NCBI GenBank assembly: GCA_030616165.1
Contig: JAUWXV010000006.1
Coordinates: 1-36,696 of the forward strand
Source of the DNA: a bacterium
Lineage (GTDB): Bacteria > SM23-31 > JAUVVT01
Length of the DNA: 36,696 bases
Direction: 5' to 3'
Shown: positions 24,300-34,600 of the stretch, one piece after another
How the letters are laid out: each line of letters opens with the position of its first letter
Position numbering within the stretch: position 1 is the first letter of the stretch
Notes under the pieces: model-generated
What the model saw: the letters and a program-made list of their open reading frames with translations, nothing else
Databases searched by the model: none
Told to the model about the DNA's origin: nothing
Position numbers and translations under genes: made by a program

Positions 24300-25973
24300 T
24301 TACTTCACCAGAACAATCTTCTTTGTATCCGTAAAGCCGTTGACATCAAGTTTATATATATAGACTCCGGACGCCAAATTTTTAGCATTGAAGGTCACTT
24401 TATGCTTTCCAGCATTTAAATCATCATCAACAAGTGTTTGAACAACCTGACCCAATGTATTGTAAACGAGAAGTCTTACATACCCATTTTCTTTCAGGCT
24501 AAATTCTATATTTGTTACCGGGTTGAACGGATTCGGATATGCCTGAAGAAGGGCATATTTATCAGGAGCCTTTATATTAACACTTACAATACTGCTGTAT
24601 TCAAACTTGCCATCAAAGTCAACCTGTCGCAGGCGATAGTAGTATGTCCCAACTTCATAAACATCGGCATCTATATATGAATAACTAATCTCCTTCGAAG
24701 AATTTCCACTACCTCTAACAAATCCAATCTGGTTGAAATTTTCATTGTCAATGCTTCTTTCGATATAAAAACCATAATTATTTGTTTCTGAAGCGGTTGC
24801 CCATTCAAGCATCACCCCATCTTTAGCATCTGTTCTTGCTGCAAAAGACATAAGTTCCACAGGAACAACATTTGGGGCTGTCGAGTCAACAACAGCCCAG
24901 ACAGAAAAACTTGAAATTGTTGCTGTTGCTGTCATAGTAACCGGGTCTATAACTGCTTCTAAAACTTTCATCCAATTATTTTCTGCATCTCTAAAATATG
25001 CTAATATCAATTTCCCGGGCTCATCAGAAACTCCAGCAGCCAAAAGTCCAGCCGCAGTAAAGGTAAATTGCACTTCAGCGGTAAAATCACCAACTATATT
25101 TGTTTCAATATTATAGAATGCAGCAGTTTTTCCTTCGATTATCGTCTTATCAGGGTCAGCAGCAAACTCTCCATAAAGTGAAATCCCCATAGAAGTAATG
25201 GTAACTGTCTTTCCCGCAACGGCTCCGGAAGTAAATTTTATACTAACTTTTGAGCCATCTTCAAATTCCACTGATATTGTACTTGTATCTGTTGCTATAC
25301 TTTTCTCAACAGGTGTATTCAGACTATTTTCAGTTGCGACAGGATTAATTTTACCGGCAATAGAATAGTTGGAAAGTCCATATTCTTCTACTCTTGGTAT
25401 TGAATTATCTGCCAATAATACATTTTTAACCAATATTCTAGCTTTATCACTCGTTGTAAAACCGCTTTTTGTTTTCAATTGAATTAATCCTGCCAATCCC
25501 TCACCATCAGGAGCATTAGCATCTGTTACACCAGTCGATGGTTGTAAAGCTGCTGCAATCCTTATTCTTTTATAAATACCTTCGGTAACTCCTGGTACTG
25601 AACCAAATGCAGGTGCAACAGTTAAAAACGCATTCTCCTTTTTCAAAATATTTTTCTCACCTGAAGTAGGGTTATATTCTGACGCATTTGCCGCACCTTG
25701 AAGTAATACCCATGATAATTTAGTCGAGTCTATCAGTATGTCAACTTGATAACCTATAATATTTGAAACATCCTGCAAATAAACCTTTACATATATATCA
25801 GTATCTTGAACAATATTCATCAAAGTATCTTTTCCTGAATTTGATGTATTCGTTGGAAATTCAGTGTAAAGGTCAAGTGCAACTTTAGCATTTGCATTCT
25901 GGCCGGCGAAACTAACCGATGTAAACAGAACGACCATTATGACAAAAATTAATGAATATCTAAATGATAACAT
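24300..25973 (-). CDS. Secreted protein with N-terminal cohesin-like domain and T9SS sorting domain
   Basis: 557 residues. A signal peptide ends about residue 23 (VSFAG). Residues 28-200 look like a cohesin/carbohydrate-binding beta-sandwich: VYLQDVSNIIGYQVDILIDSTKLSW near 67-91 and GLAGLIQLKTKS near 163-174 match the GYQ..YDP..L and LA.I.F segments of cohesins. A middle region (about 210-365) resembles beta-rich fibre domains. VPVELMSFAAR...LEWATASETNNYGFYIERS at 370-410 opens a fibronectin-like module frequent in T9SS cargo. The C-terminus (about 470-557) is a type A sorting domain: YPNPFNPVTNIEFSL, VYNTLGQVVQTL, LASGVYIYKL, then a lysine end. A GGAGAGGG ribosome site precedes the ATG. It follows the dockerin-containing gene, making a binding pair conceivable. 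No enzyme motif is seen. Confidence 0.85.
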   Translation of the reverse strand: MLSFRYSLIFVIMVVLFTSVSFAGQNANAKVALDLYTEFPTNTSNSGKDTLMNIVQDTDIYVKVYLQDVSNIIGYQVDILIDSTKLSWVLLQGAANASEYNPTSGEKNILKKENAFLTVAPAFGSVPGVTEGIYKRIRIAAALQPSTGVTDANAPDGEGLAGLIQLKTKSGFTTSDKARILVKNVLLADNSIPRVEEYGLSNYSIAGKINPVATENSLNTPVEKSIATDTSTISVEFEDGSKVSIKFTSGAVAGKTVTITSMGISLYGEFAADPDKTIIEGKTAAFYNIETNIVGDFTAEVQFTFTAAGLLAAGVSDEPGKLILAYFRDAENNWMKVLEAVIDPVTMTATATISSFSVWAVVDSTAPNVVPVELMSFAARTDAKDGVMLEWATASETNNYGFYIERSIDNENFNQIGFVRGSGNSSKEISYSYIDADVYEVGTYYYRLRQVDFDGKFEYSSIVSVNIKAPDKYALLQAYPNPFNPVTNIEFSLKENGYVRLLVYNTLGQVVQTLVDDDLNAGKHKVTFNAKNLASGVYIYKLDVNGFTDTKKIVLVK

Positions 25974-26013
25974 TTCACCCTCTCCTTTTTTATTTATTTT
26001 TCTCCATATAAAT

Positions 26014-26060
26014 AAAAAGCCATAAAGCCATCGCCATTAGATGGCTTATATGGCTTTTTA
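26014..26060 (-). terminator. Intrinsic terminator between the two cohesin-type genes
   Basis: AGCCATC (26026-26032) pairs with GATGGCT (26040-26046) and, beyond a small internal bulge, GCCAT (26019-26023) pairs with ATGGC (26050-26054). Flanking A and T runs extend the stem. Read on the minus strand the stem runs into five T residues, then ATTTATATGG. It also forms part of the leader of the 557-residue protein gene, so read-through would link the two genes. Confidence 0.8.
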
Positions 26061-26091
26061 TAAACCATTCCCCTATTACTTTTTATATTAT

Positions 26092-26126
26092 ACTTGAAAT
26101 GGGAACTTATAGTTCCCATTTCAAGT
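26092..26126 (-). repeat. 16-bp perfect hairpin 9 nt after the stop of the dockerin/cohesin gene
   Basis: Positions 26092-26107 (ACTTGAAATGGGAACT) are exactly complementary to 26111-26126, with a 3-base loop. It begins 9 bases beyond the stop codon on the minus strand and is followed by ATAATATAAAAAG, not a T-run. It is likely a 3-prime mRNA-stabilising structure working with the terminator at 26014-26060. Confidence 0.7.
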
Positions 26127-26135
26127 TTATTTACA

Positions 26136-29100
26136 TTACTTCAAGAAGACCATCTTCATCTGGTCAACAAAGTCACCGGCTCTCAATCTATAGATGTAAA
26201 CACCACTTCCTACCTTAAGACCGTAATCATTTGTTCCATCCCATTTAGCCTTCTTGAACCCAGCTTTCTGAGGTTCATTAATAAGAGTTTTAACCTTCTG
26301 ACCGAGTATGTTGTAAATTGTAATCTCAACATCAACCAATTTAGGCAGAGCATATTTAATAGTAGTCTCCGGGTTGAATGGGTTCGGATAGTTCTGCGCA
26401 AGGTTAAATTCTGTCGGCAGTGAAATCGGTTTTTCGAGAATCTGCTGCTCAAGGACATTCAATCTCTGATTTGTATCCACCAATTTAATATTATCTACTG
26501 TAACTTCTGAGACTTCATCACCAATCCAGTTGAATATAAGTGACGCAAAAATTCCGGAACCTTCAACAGCAATTTTATCACTGATGTCAAACAGTGCTCC
26601 TGCTACAATAACCTGGCCTTCGGTCTTATCGTTATAGATAAACAGCGATGTCCCTTCATTACTTGACAAGAAATCACCTTCATTAATTGAAGCCAATTCA
26701 TAATCATTTGGATTATAAGAAACAGCAAACTGGTATCCGACAAGTTTCTTTACTTGCTCAGCAGTAATCGTCATAGTGAAATTATCGCCAAAATCGCTCA
26801 TCTTGCTCGCCAGTTTAATCGAGGAACTGATATTGACTCCATTGTTTACAATCACAACCGGAGCACCTTTAGTAGGTGCAATTTGACCAAATACATCCGT
26901 TATTGCAAGAATATCACCAAGATCGATTTCTCCATTATCATCCAGGTCAATAACTGGATCATATTCATCAGGAATATCAAATATGTCAGTAACAATTAAT
27001 AAATCAAGTATATCAATTTCATTATTACCGTTCAGGTCTGCAGCCCATAAGACTGTATTATCGATAGGTCTTGCCTTATTTGCCGGAGATGCTGCCGAGA
27101 TTAACCTTCCGTCTTTTGTAAGAACAGCAAGGTCTTCCTTGGCTTCACAGGCACCTGCTTCGACATTAACAGCCGCAACAACATTTTCACCCAATTCTGC
27201 AGCAACTTTAGCCAAATTACTACTGGTAGATACACCTGGAATTATATCGCCCTTAACCGCGGCTACCCAGTAATATGCAGTCCCAACAGCACCGTTTGTG
27301 CTGACAACAGCCCGAACCGTATCATCTTTTGAAGCGAGTATCGGCGTCGCGTAAATAACTGCCCAGTTAAGTGAACTTTCTAATGACGGAGCAGAATTTC
27401 TATATACCTGATAGTAATCTATTGGCAGATTATCATCGGTATCACCTGCTGGATTACCTGGATGGTTAAGAGAAGCCGGGAACGTAAGCAGTATATAACC
27501 GCCACCATCTCCCGGAAAATCCGTCGCATCAAGTGCAGCAGGTGGATTAATTGTAGCAGTTCTCACAGTCAAATCAGGTGTATATCCCATGATTCCTTTA
27601 CCATCACCACCAGGAATAAAATTCCCTTCGTCATCCTGTGATGCTCCTGCAGCGAATCTCACTGTGGTCGGATGGTCAACACTAACTGTGATAACTGTTG
27701 AATCTTTCACCAGTAACTGATTCTCAATTCCTGATACACCTGCATCACTTGCTAAAATAGTAACTACGTATGTTGTATCAGAAATCTTATTCTTAAATAT
27801 ATCTTTTGGAACAATGCTCAGTTTAAACTGCGTCTGCTCAGCTAATTCTCCGTCGATACTAATCTCGAAAGTATCTGTAGATGTCGATATCCACTTGAGA
27901 AGTTTCGGAGTTTCAACACCTACCCATTCTCTGCCAAGAGTATCATATACCATAATTCCAGCAGTATCCTTAACTGTTAAAGCAATCTTTGCCTGGTTCA
28001 ATGTTTTTGTGCTTGTGACCATTACAACGGTAGAATCTCCTACTATTGTAGTGTCATTTTCATTGAAAGAAGCACTCCAAGCTTCTCCATTAACACTGTC
28101 ATTTAATGTTATAAACTGGCCAGACTTAACCTTCCAATGAATCGCTGGTAACTTGGTATCTGGATCAGGAGCAATTTTTGTAGTATCAACACCAAGAACT
28201 TCATCAGCCGCAGGGATAAGTTCAAATTTCATATATTCATAAGTAAAACCATAAATCGGATTTCCAAGGTTATCACTCGGACGCAAAGAAATTTCGTGAT
28301 ATTCACCAGCAGCTTGAGGTACATCACACATACCTGCTGTATCACTTTCAACAATACCCGCGGTTATGACTGACATTACAAAATGATGTATTTCTTCTGG
28401 AAGAGAAATTACAATCTTAATCGAATCATTAATTGTCGTCGCAAGAACGAATCTAACAATTAACGTATCTTCACCAAAAACTCCAGCATCCGCTTTGTAA
28501 GGTATCTTTACATATCCACCATTATTCATTAAAGCAGGTTCTTCGTCTATACCACCAACTATTGTATCAGCTATAAATGCACCATATCCAGTAGTACCAG
28601 CAATCACCCTCGTTGAAGTAAATTCTAATGCATCAAGACTTAGTATTCCTACTGTATACCTAGGAACACCATCACCGGCAATCGTATCGGGTTCAATGAT
28701 ATTTCCAAATTCATCTTTAAACTGGGCAAAAACCTCTCTCGTAGCACCAGCATAGAATTGTGTTGTAAGTTCTGGAAGCGTATTTCCTACATCAGTCTCA
28801 GGAGGATTTACATTAGAAATCGTTGCAACTATTTCAGTAATATCTTTATCAGGCTGTTTGAATATTTTTACTATACCTAATCCCCAATCGTCGGAAACAC
28901 GTGAAAGTCTAATGGTAGCAAGCCCTTTGGCACTGTCTGCTATGAATGAAGAAATAACAGATGTTGTATCACCAAGATTATTAGTTCCTGGTGGATCTAT
29001 TCTTATTTTACCCTTTTCAGCAGTTGTATCATCTGTGACCGTTCTATTAGTAAATGAAACAAATCCTGCATCTCCTCGTGCAGCAGGGTCACTACTTTCT

Positions 29101-31142
29101 ACTTCAAATCTGACTTTCACCGTCGGCAGTATATCAGCCCAGTTTCCGTGTTTATCCTGCAAGGTAGCCTGAAGTTTAACAGTTTTAGTGGTGCTTTCAT
29201 CGTCAGCACTTGTTACCTCTATAGTATCAGTATCCAGACCATTTACCAGAATCCAGTCAACTACCTCGTAAGGGGGACCTCCAACAGTGGTGAACCTTGT
29301 CCCTCTGTGACCCGACGGTAAAGGTGGTGAATTTGTATTATCTACATCGGAGGTAATTGAATCTATCGCGGTTTTCATATAGAAAGCAATTACAGAATCT
29401 CTCGAAATAACTTCGGGAGTAACAAATCTAAACTGTGCATACTTAACATTATTATATGTAACAATAATACCACCCCCCTTCCAGCGAGCATCTGCATCAA
29501 TTGACCTGTAAACTGTCGGTACACCGGATTCTATATCTATACAAGTTGCCTCGAAGTTAATCTTATCTAAATCAGCCTCCGATACATCCTTTGGGTTTCC
29601 AAATGAATCCTTGAGTTTTGCATAAAAAACAACCGTATCTCCCGCAACAACGGCACCGGTTCCTAAGTATGTATTGTTTTCATACCTATTATAAGTGGGT
29701 ACATCAACCAAACTTCCGGATGTAGGCGTAATACTTATTTTTGCCACAACACCTGCCACTATCTCTATATCTACTTTCTCGGTTACAGTTGTAACAACAT
29801 CAGCAGCACCAACTACATCCAAGACAGTAAATCTTAATGTATCATCACCAACAATAGCACCTGCTTTATAATAGAATGAAAAACCACCAAATGCATCTAA
29901 ATCCATTGTAGCTTCTCTTGCTGTAGTTATGGAAGTTGTTCCATCATCTTCAAAAAATTCACCGGAAAGAAAATCCCTTTTAAAATAAATTTTATCAGCA
30001 TCACACGGGTTATCCCATTCATCAGTTACCGTAACTGAAAAAAGCGCCTTATCCAGAATCAATAAAGCAGTAACGTGCAGTGGACTGACCTGTAAATAAG
30101 CTGGTTCCTTGGGTATCAGCGATACATATTCAGCACCTAAAGATAATATAGGCGTAGCATATTCTGCCGAGCGGTCAGATGTTATACTGCCACCCAAATA
30201 TCCATAATCACCTCCCCAAGATGCCTTAATTCTTACCATAATTGCCCTTGTATAGCCATAATCGTTGAAAACTGCTCCAGCACTACCTTCAATTGGTTTA
30301 CGTATTGTGTCTTTCTCGGCAGTAGCAAGTACATCATAAACTTTACCATCGCCGGGAAGTTCATTATAAGCTGGATTGGCATCTACCACAATAAACCTCG
30401 CAAGAGCACATGTATCTAATGTAGTATTTTCATACCTGTCTTTTAACATGACCGTAAAATCTCCAAAATCCTTACCAACTGTATCATCAGGAGTACCAGT
30501 AAAACTTACAGTTGAAAGCCAGAAACTGTCAGGTTCCGCAGCCTGCAATCTCATAGGAACATTTACTACATCAGTACCCCCACCAGTTAAATAATATGTA
30601 ACAACTACGTTTTGCTCATCAAATCTACCTTCGGTTGTAGAATACGTTAAAGAAGTATCATTGTGTATACCAGAAAATGCAAATCTAATATCGGCGGTTG
30701 GTCCAAAATCTATATCACTACTATCTCCAAGTCCATCATGTGTTTTTACATATAAAAGAATATGAGGAACAGCAGCATCAACCTCAATACTTAAAGAATC
30801 AGTAAAATCAGGGTCATTAGCCCATAATCCAGGAATTGTATCAACTTTCCCCAAAATAGTACCATCTTGGAACGTAAGTTTAATTGAATCTAAATTTACA
30901 ACTCCTGTTATAGTATTAGATAACCAAAATACATGCGATGCAGAATCACCTGCCGTTCCTTCCGGACTGTTAATAAAGTCAGTGCTCCCAGTTACTTTAC
31001 TATCAAAGGCTCCAGCCAAATCTGTAAGACCTGCATCTGGTACTCGTCCTACTGTGTCAATAGCTGTCTGCCCAAATGAAACATTATTTAAGCCAAAAAC
31101 TAAAGCAATGGCTATAACAATAACAAATAATTTGGTTTTCAT
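26136..31142 (-). CDS. Giant secreted protein: seven Ig/invasin-like modules, dockerin, cohesin-like domain, T9SS sorting domain
   Basis: 1668 residues from the ATG at 31142; the frame extends four codons to a TTG, but those codons are the GGAGG ribosome site, so ATG is the start. A signal peptide covers about residues 1-25 (cleavage after VSFG). Seven modules recur with D-x-x-G-N-like motifs (DRYENT, DEWDNP, DSFGNP, DKHGNW, DEFGNI, DNLGNP, DIFKNK) near residues 232, 372, 510, 661, 807, 954 and 1111, resembling invasin/Big_1 domains. A fibronectin-like region spans about 1190-1300. A dockerin at about 1364-1420 has two 12-residue calcium loops, DLNGNNEIDILD and DLDDNGEIDLGD. A cohesin-like domain (about 1428-1558, with VGYQFAVSYNPNDYEL) and a sorting domain (NYPNPFNPETTIKYAL...) end the protein. 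It is probably a surface fibre or adhesin. Confidence 0.9.
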   Translation of the reverse strand: MKTKLFVIVIAIALVFGLNNVSFGQTAIDTVGRVPDAGLTDLAGAFDSKVTGSTDFINSPEGTAGDSASHVFWLSNTITGVVNLDSIKLTFQDGTILGKVDTIPGLWANDPDFTDSLSIEVDAAVPHILLYVKTHDGLGDSSDIDFGPTADIRFAFSGIHNDTSLTYSTTEGRFDEQNVVVTYYLTGGGTDVVNVPMRLQAAEPDSFWLSTVSFTGTPDDTVGKDFGDFTVMLKDRYENTTLDTCALARFIVVDANPAYNELPGDGKVYDVLATAEKDTIRKPIEGSAGAVFNDYGYTRAIMVRIKASWGGDYGYLGGSITSDRSAEYATPILSLGAEYVSLIPKEPAYLQVSPLHVTALLILDKALFSVTVTDEWDNPCDADKIYFKRDFLSGEFFEDDGTTSITTAREATMDLDAFGGFSFYYKAGAIVGDDTLRFTVLDVVGAADVVTTVTEKVDIEIVAGVVAKISITPTSGSLVDVPTYNRYENNTYLGTGAVVAGDTVVFYAKLKDSFGNPKDVSEADLDKINFEATCIDIESGVPTVYRSIDADARWKGGGIIVTYNNVKYAQFRFVTPEVISRDSVIAFYMKTAIDSITSDVDNTNSPPLPSGHRGTRFTTVGGPPYEVVDWILVNGLDTDTIEVTSADDESTTKTVKLQATLQDKHGNWADILPTVKVRFEVESSDPAARGDAGFVSFTNRTVTDDTTAEKGKIRIDPPGTNNLGDTTSVISSFIADSAKGLATIRLSRVSDDWGLGIVKIFKQPDKDITEIVATISNVNPPETDVGNTLPELTTQFYAGATREVFAQFKDEFGNIIEPDTIAGDGVPRYTVGILSLDALEFTSTRVIAGTTGYGAFIADTIVGGIDEEPALMNNGGYVKIPYKADAGVFGEDTLIVRFVLATTINDSIKIVISLPEEIHHFVMSVITAGIVESDTAGMCDVPQAAGEYHEISLRPSDNLGNPIYGFTYEYMKFELIPAADEVLGVDTTKIAPDPDTKLPAIHWKVKSGQFITLNDSVNGEAWSASFNENDTTIVGDSTVVMVTSTKTLNQAKIALTVKDTAGIMVYDTLGREWVGVETPKLLKWISTSTDTFEISIDGELAEQTQFKLSIVPKDIFKNKISDTTYVVTILASDAGVSGIENQLLVKDSTVITVSVDHPTTVRFAAGASQDDEGNFIPGGDGKGIMGYTPDLTVRTATINPPAALDATDFPGDGGGYILLTFPASLNHPGNPAGDTDDNLPIDYYQVYRNSAPSLESSLNWAVIYATPILASKDDTVRAVVSTNGAVGTAYYWVAAVKGDIIPGVSTSSNLAKVAAELGENVVAAVNVEAGACEAKEDLAVLTKDGRLISAASPANKARPIDNTVLWAADLNGNNEIDILDLLIVTDIFDIPDEYDPVIDLDDNGEIDLGDILAITDVFGQIAPTKGAPVVIVNNGVNISSSIKLASKMSDFGDNFTMTITAEQVKKLVGYQFAVSYNPNDYELASINEGDFLSSNEGTSLFIYNDKTEGQVIVAGALFDISDKIAVEGSGIFASLIFNWIGDEVSEVTVDNIKLVDTNQRLNVLEQQILEKPISLPTEFNLAQNYPNPFNPETTIKYALPKLVDVEITIYNILGQKVKTLINEPQKAGFKKAKWDGTNDYGLKVGSGVYIYRLRAGDFVDQMKMVFLK

Positions 31143-31147
31143 TCCTT

Positions 31148-31152
31148 CCTCC
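31148..31152 (-). promoter_or_regulatory. Ribosome-binding site that fixes the ATG at 31142
   Basis: GGAGG on the minus strand sits 5 bases before the ATG at 31142. The in-frame TTG at 31154 is part of the TTGGAGGAAGG stretch, so a start there would read the Shine-Dalgarno itself as Leu/Met-Glu-Glu-Gly. Confidence 0.85.
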
Positions 31153-31252
31153 AATTTTTATGATTAAAATTTTAAATTTCTGAATATTTTTTCCAAAACT
31201 AAGATGCACTCATTAAAGAATAAATACACTATAACACTATTTTTTCTTCTTT

Positions 31253-31263
31253 ATCACCTCCTT
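31253..31263 (-). promoter_or_regulatory. Isolated full-length Shine-Dalgarno sequence in the leader
   Basis: AAGGAGGTGAT on the minus strand is exactly complementary to the usual 3-prime end of 16S rRNA. No start codon lies 5-10 bases downstream: the next GTG is about 18 bases away and opens only a two-codon frame. The next, some 27 bases away, opens a 22-codon frame. It may act as a standby site or start an unusual leader peptide. Confidence 0.5.
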
Positions 31264-31479
31264 AATAAAATAGATATAAGAAATAACTAAAAATGGGAAA
31301 TAATATTTGTAGATAATTTGAAAGAAATCTCTGAAAGCAGTCCTAATTAAATATTATTATTTCTTTTAATATCAATATATATAAAATTAATTTAAAAGTC
31401 AAATAAATATTATTTTTTTAATTTTTTATTTCAACAGTTGATGTAATATTTTTAATTACTTTAAATTGCTGTAGATATA

Positions 31480-31507
31480 AATATAAAAATAAAATTAAAT
31501 TTGTCAA
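31480..31507 (-). promoter_or_regulatory. Candidate sigma70-type promoter for the dockerin/cohesin gene
   Basis: TTGACA (31507-31502, minus strand) is separated by 16 bases from TATATT (31485-31480). It would place the transcript start near 31470, about 330 bases before the ATG. The -35 match is exact; the -10 lies in very AT-rich sequence and is weak evidence alone. Confidence 0.45.
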
Positions 31508-31671
31508 GGTTTTTTTTATAAATTTTAAAAAATTATTATTTTTTTTTGAGATTATGCAAAATCATCTTTTAATCGAATTTATGTATGTATAATAATAACA
31601 ATATAATAGGCAAATAATTCACTAATTATATAATTAGAGGGATTTTGAAAATAAATAAATAAATTATTAAT

Positions 31672-34600
31672 TTACTTTGCAAATATAATCTTTTTCGTGA
31701 TTAAAGTATCTTTACTTTTAAATGTGCAGAAATAAATACCTGAAGAAACAAGGAATCCTCTATAATTTTTCCCATCCCATTTTACATAATAATACCCGGA
31801 ATCATAAACCATATCTGTTAATGTGCGAATAAGCATACCATTAATGCTATAAATAGAAATATTAATATTGGAGCGCTTCGGAAGGCTGAAATTAATTATA
31901 GTTTCGGTATTGAAAGGATTTGGGAAATTTTGGCTGAGATTCCATCTTTCTGGCTGTGATAGTATCACAGAAATGGGACCGTGTAAACTTTTTACTCCTG
32001 TTATACTTATATTTTCTAATTTATAGTAGTATTTTTTACCTGCTCTTAATTTTCTATTATCATAATAAATAAACTGCTTTTCACCATTATCGTAAATGAA
32101 GTTGTCATTTATCTTTTCAAACTTCCCATTTTCATCTTCACTTCTCAAAATATTAAATCCTGTATTGCCGTCATTTTTCAGAATTTCCCATATAATTTTT
32201 ATCCCACCTTCTTTTGAATCAACGGCATAAAAACTTTCAAGTACCAAAGAAACTTCCCACCCTGACATAATTATCCAGTTATTGAAGACCGCCTTCTTAC
32301 CATCAGAAACATCAACTCTAAGAGATTTGGTCTCCAGTTTTTCTCCCGCAACATATAAGAATGTATCCTTTCCAGTATAATAAGGGATTATATTATCGTC
32401 TAAACTCCAGAAAATATTTAAATCATCTTCATCAGGGTCATACGCTGTAAATTCAAACTTAACATATCCACCCTTTTTAACAAAAACAGTATCTTCATCG
32501 GGAGCAATACTCACAATCACGGGTGGGTCATTTATATTGATTATATCAAAAATTACCAAACCGCTGTCTATTCCACCACGTGAATCAAATGCTGTTACTT
32601 TTATAGAATCTTTTCCAAAAAAATCTTCTATCGGAACAAAAACTACATCTTTATTAATAATATCTACCCTTATCTTAATATTTTCACTTTCTCTAAATTC
32701 CCAATTTATTTCATCATTATCAGCATCGTATGCCCAATCTTTATAATTTGCTTTAAGAGTGTCATCTTCATTAATTATTAAGGTTGTATCCTCGAAAATA
32801 ATAACCGGTGGGTCATTAATATCCCTCACAGAAATATCAATAACTGTACTGTCTTTAAGTCCGGCAGTATCTGTTAAAACAAATGTGAAATCCTCTTTTC
32901 CATTCCAGTCGAGCACAGACCAGAAAATAACAGAACTATCCGATAATAGAAAAGATATATTTTCACCACCGTATATCTCCCATTCAAGATATTTTATACT
33001 ATCATCAATATCATAGGCAAACTGATTCAGATAAATTGTTAATGAATCATCTTCATTAAAAGTAAAATTCCCAAGATTTACAATCTTTGGCGAATCATTC
33101 ACGGGAATAACCGTTACCACAACAGTATCCGTAGAATATGCTTCTGATGGATCAAATGCAGTGAATATCAAAGTGTCAACCCCACTCCAGTCTGCCGGAG
33201 GAATTATCTCTACTTTATCATTTATTACTACATTTACATTCTTATAGTAAGAAACCTCAAATCTTAATTCATCTTTATCATTATCAGCATCACTAACATA
33301 GTCATACAAATTCAGAGTAGTGTCCGAACTGTCTTCGAATATCATTATATCTGGAATACTGGACAAAACTGGAGCGTTATTAACGCCAATCACACTCAGG
33401 TTAAAGACTTGCGAGTCGGATGCAGCACAGTCATCATATACTGTTACCATAACAACTGTATCTCCAACATCGTTATTATCAGGAAGCCAGTTTATCAACC
33501 CTGTTGAATCTATCGTCATTCCTGAAGGATAAATATCCAGTAAAAATCTTAAACTGTCTTCATCTGCATCCTCCGCTTGAACCTTATATGTGTATAGACT
33601 ATCCTCTACAGCAGTAGTATCCGGAACTGAAATTATAAAAGGAGGGTCATTTAATGGGAGAACTTCAATTTTTATTGTATCATAAACTGTATATACTTTA
33701 TCGCTTGCTCCCAATATTATATATGAAATGCCAAAGTAATCTTTTTGAGGAGTGATTGAAACTTCATTATCTTCTGATAAATTTATTTCCAAATCCAATG
33801 TATCACTTGTCACAGAATATTCTAATATTGTTCCGGAATTAACATCAAAAAAGATTGTATCTAAGTCAGTTATAACCTTAGTACTGCAATCTTCTAAAAT
33901 AGATATATCTGGAATTCTATAAATAACTTCAGGCGGATTATTAAAGATTGAAACATTGATTCTAAAAATTACATTAGTTACCCCACCTTTATCATCACTA
34001 ACTTTAACACGAACATCGGCATAACTTCCATTAAAACTAATATCAGGCCTCCATTGGATTAACCCGGTATCACTGATAGTCATTTTCCCGTAACTTGAAA
34101 CTGGAAATACAATTAGCAAATAAGAAATAGTATCATTCTCCTGGTCGGTGGCTTCAATCTGAATTGTAAACAATGAATCGACATACGCAGTGGTATCAGG
34201 TATGGTGGTTATCACAGGAGCATCGTTAACATTACTTACTTTAATATAAAAAACCTGCGTATCTGCTGCTGCTTTGCTGTCCTCTGCGATGATAAAAATC
34301 TGATTAATACCGACATTAATCTGGTCTGGTGTCCAGTTTATCTCCCAATTCATCTCACTATTGGTATAACCAATAGTATCAACGCCTAATCCAGGAGGAG
34401 AATTCTGGATTGTTAATTTTAATGGTTCAACATCAAAATCTTCTGCAATTATACGATATTTATAAATTGTATCCTCATTTACATATAGGGTGTCAAGTAC
34501 AGATGTTTCTGGAACACTTGTAATTAAAGGAAAATAATTTTTTGTCAGATTTGCAGTCAATACTATCGGAACAATCGGCTCCTTATTGGCACTGCTGTAT

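Larger units (their letters stand above)
31155..31671. other. 517-base AT-rich intergenic region (leader and promoter of the dockerin/cohesin gene)
   Basis: No gene is supportable here on either strand. The half nearer the dockerin/cohesin gene seems to be its untranslated leader of about 330 bases, containing an isolated Shine-Dalgarno sequence. The other half holds a promoter-like pair at 31480-31507, long A/T runs, and a 16-base palindrome CTAATTATATAATTAG at 31623-31638 shortly after the stop of the 1630-residue protein gene. No clear GC-rich terminator for that upstream gene was found. Confidence 0.6.

Noticed and set aside
24300-31142. A cellulosome
   Set aside because: No glycoside hydrolase, carbohydrate-binding module of known type or multi-cohesin scaffoldin is present; only the interaction-type domains are seen.
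31253-31263. ATCACCTCCTT on the plus strand as the 3-prime end of a 16S rRNA gene
   Set aside because: No preceding 16S sequence is present; the flanks are AT-rich leader sequence. It is better read as a minus-strand Shine-Dalgarno.
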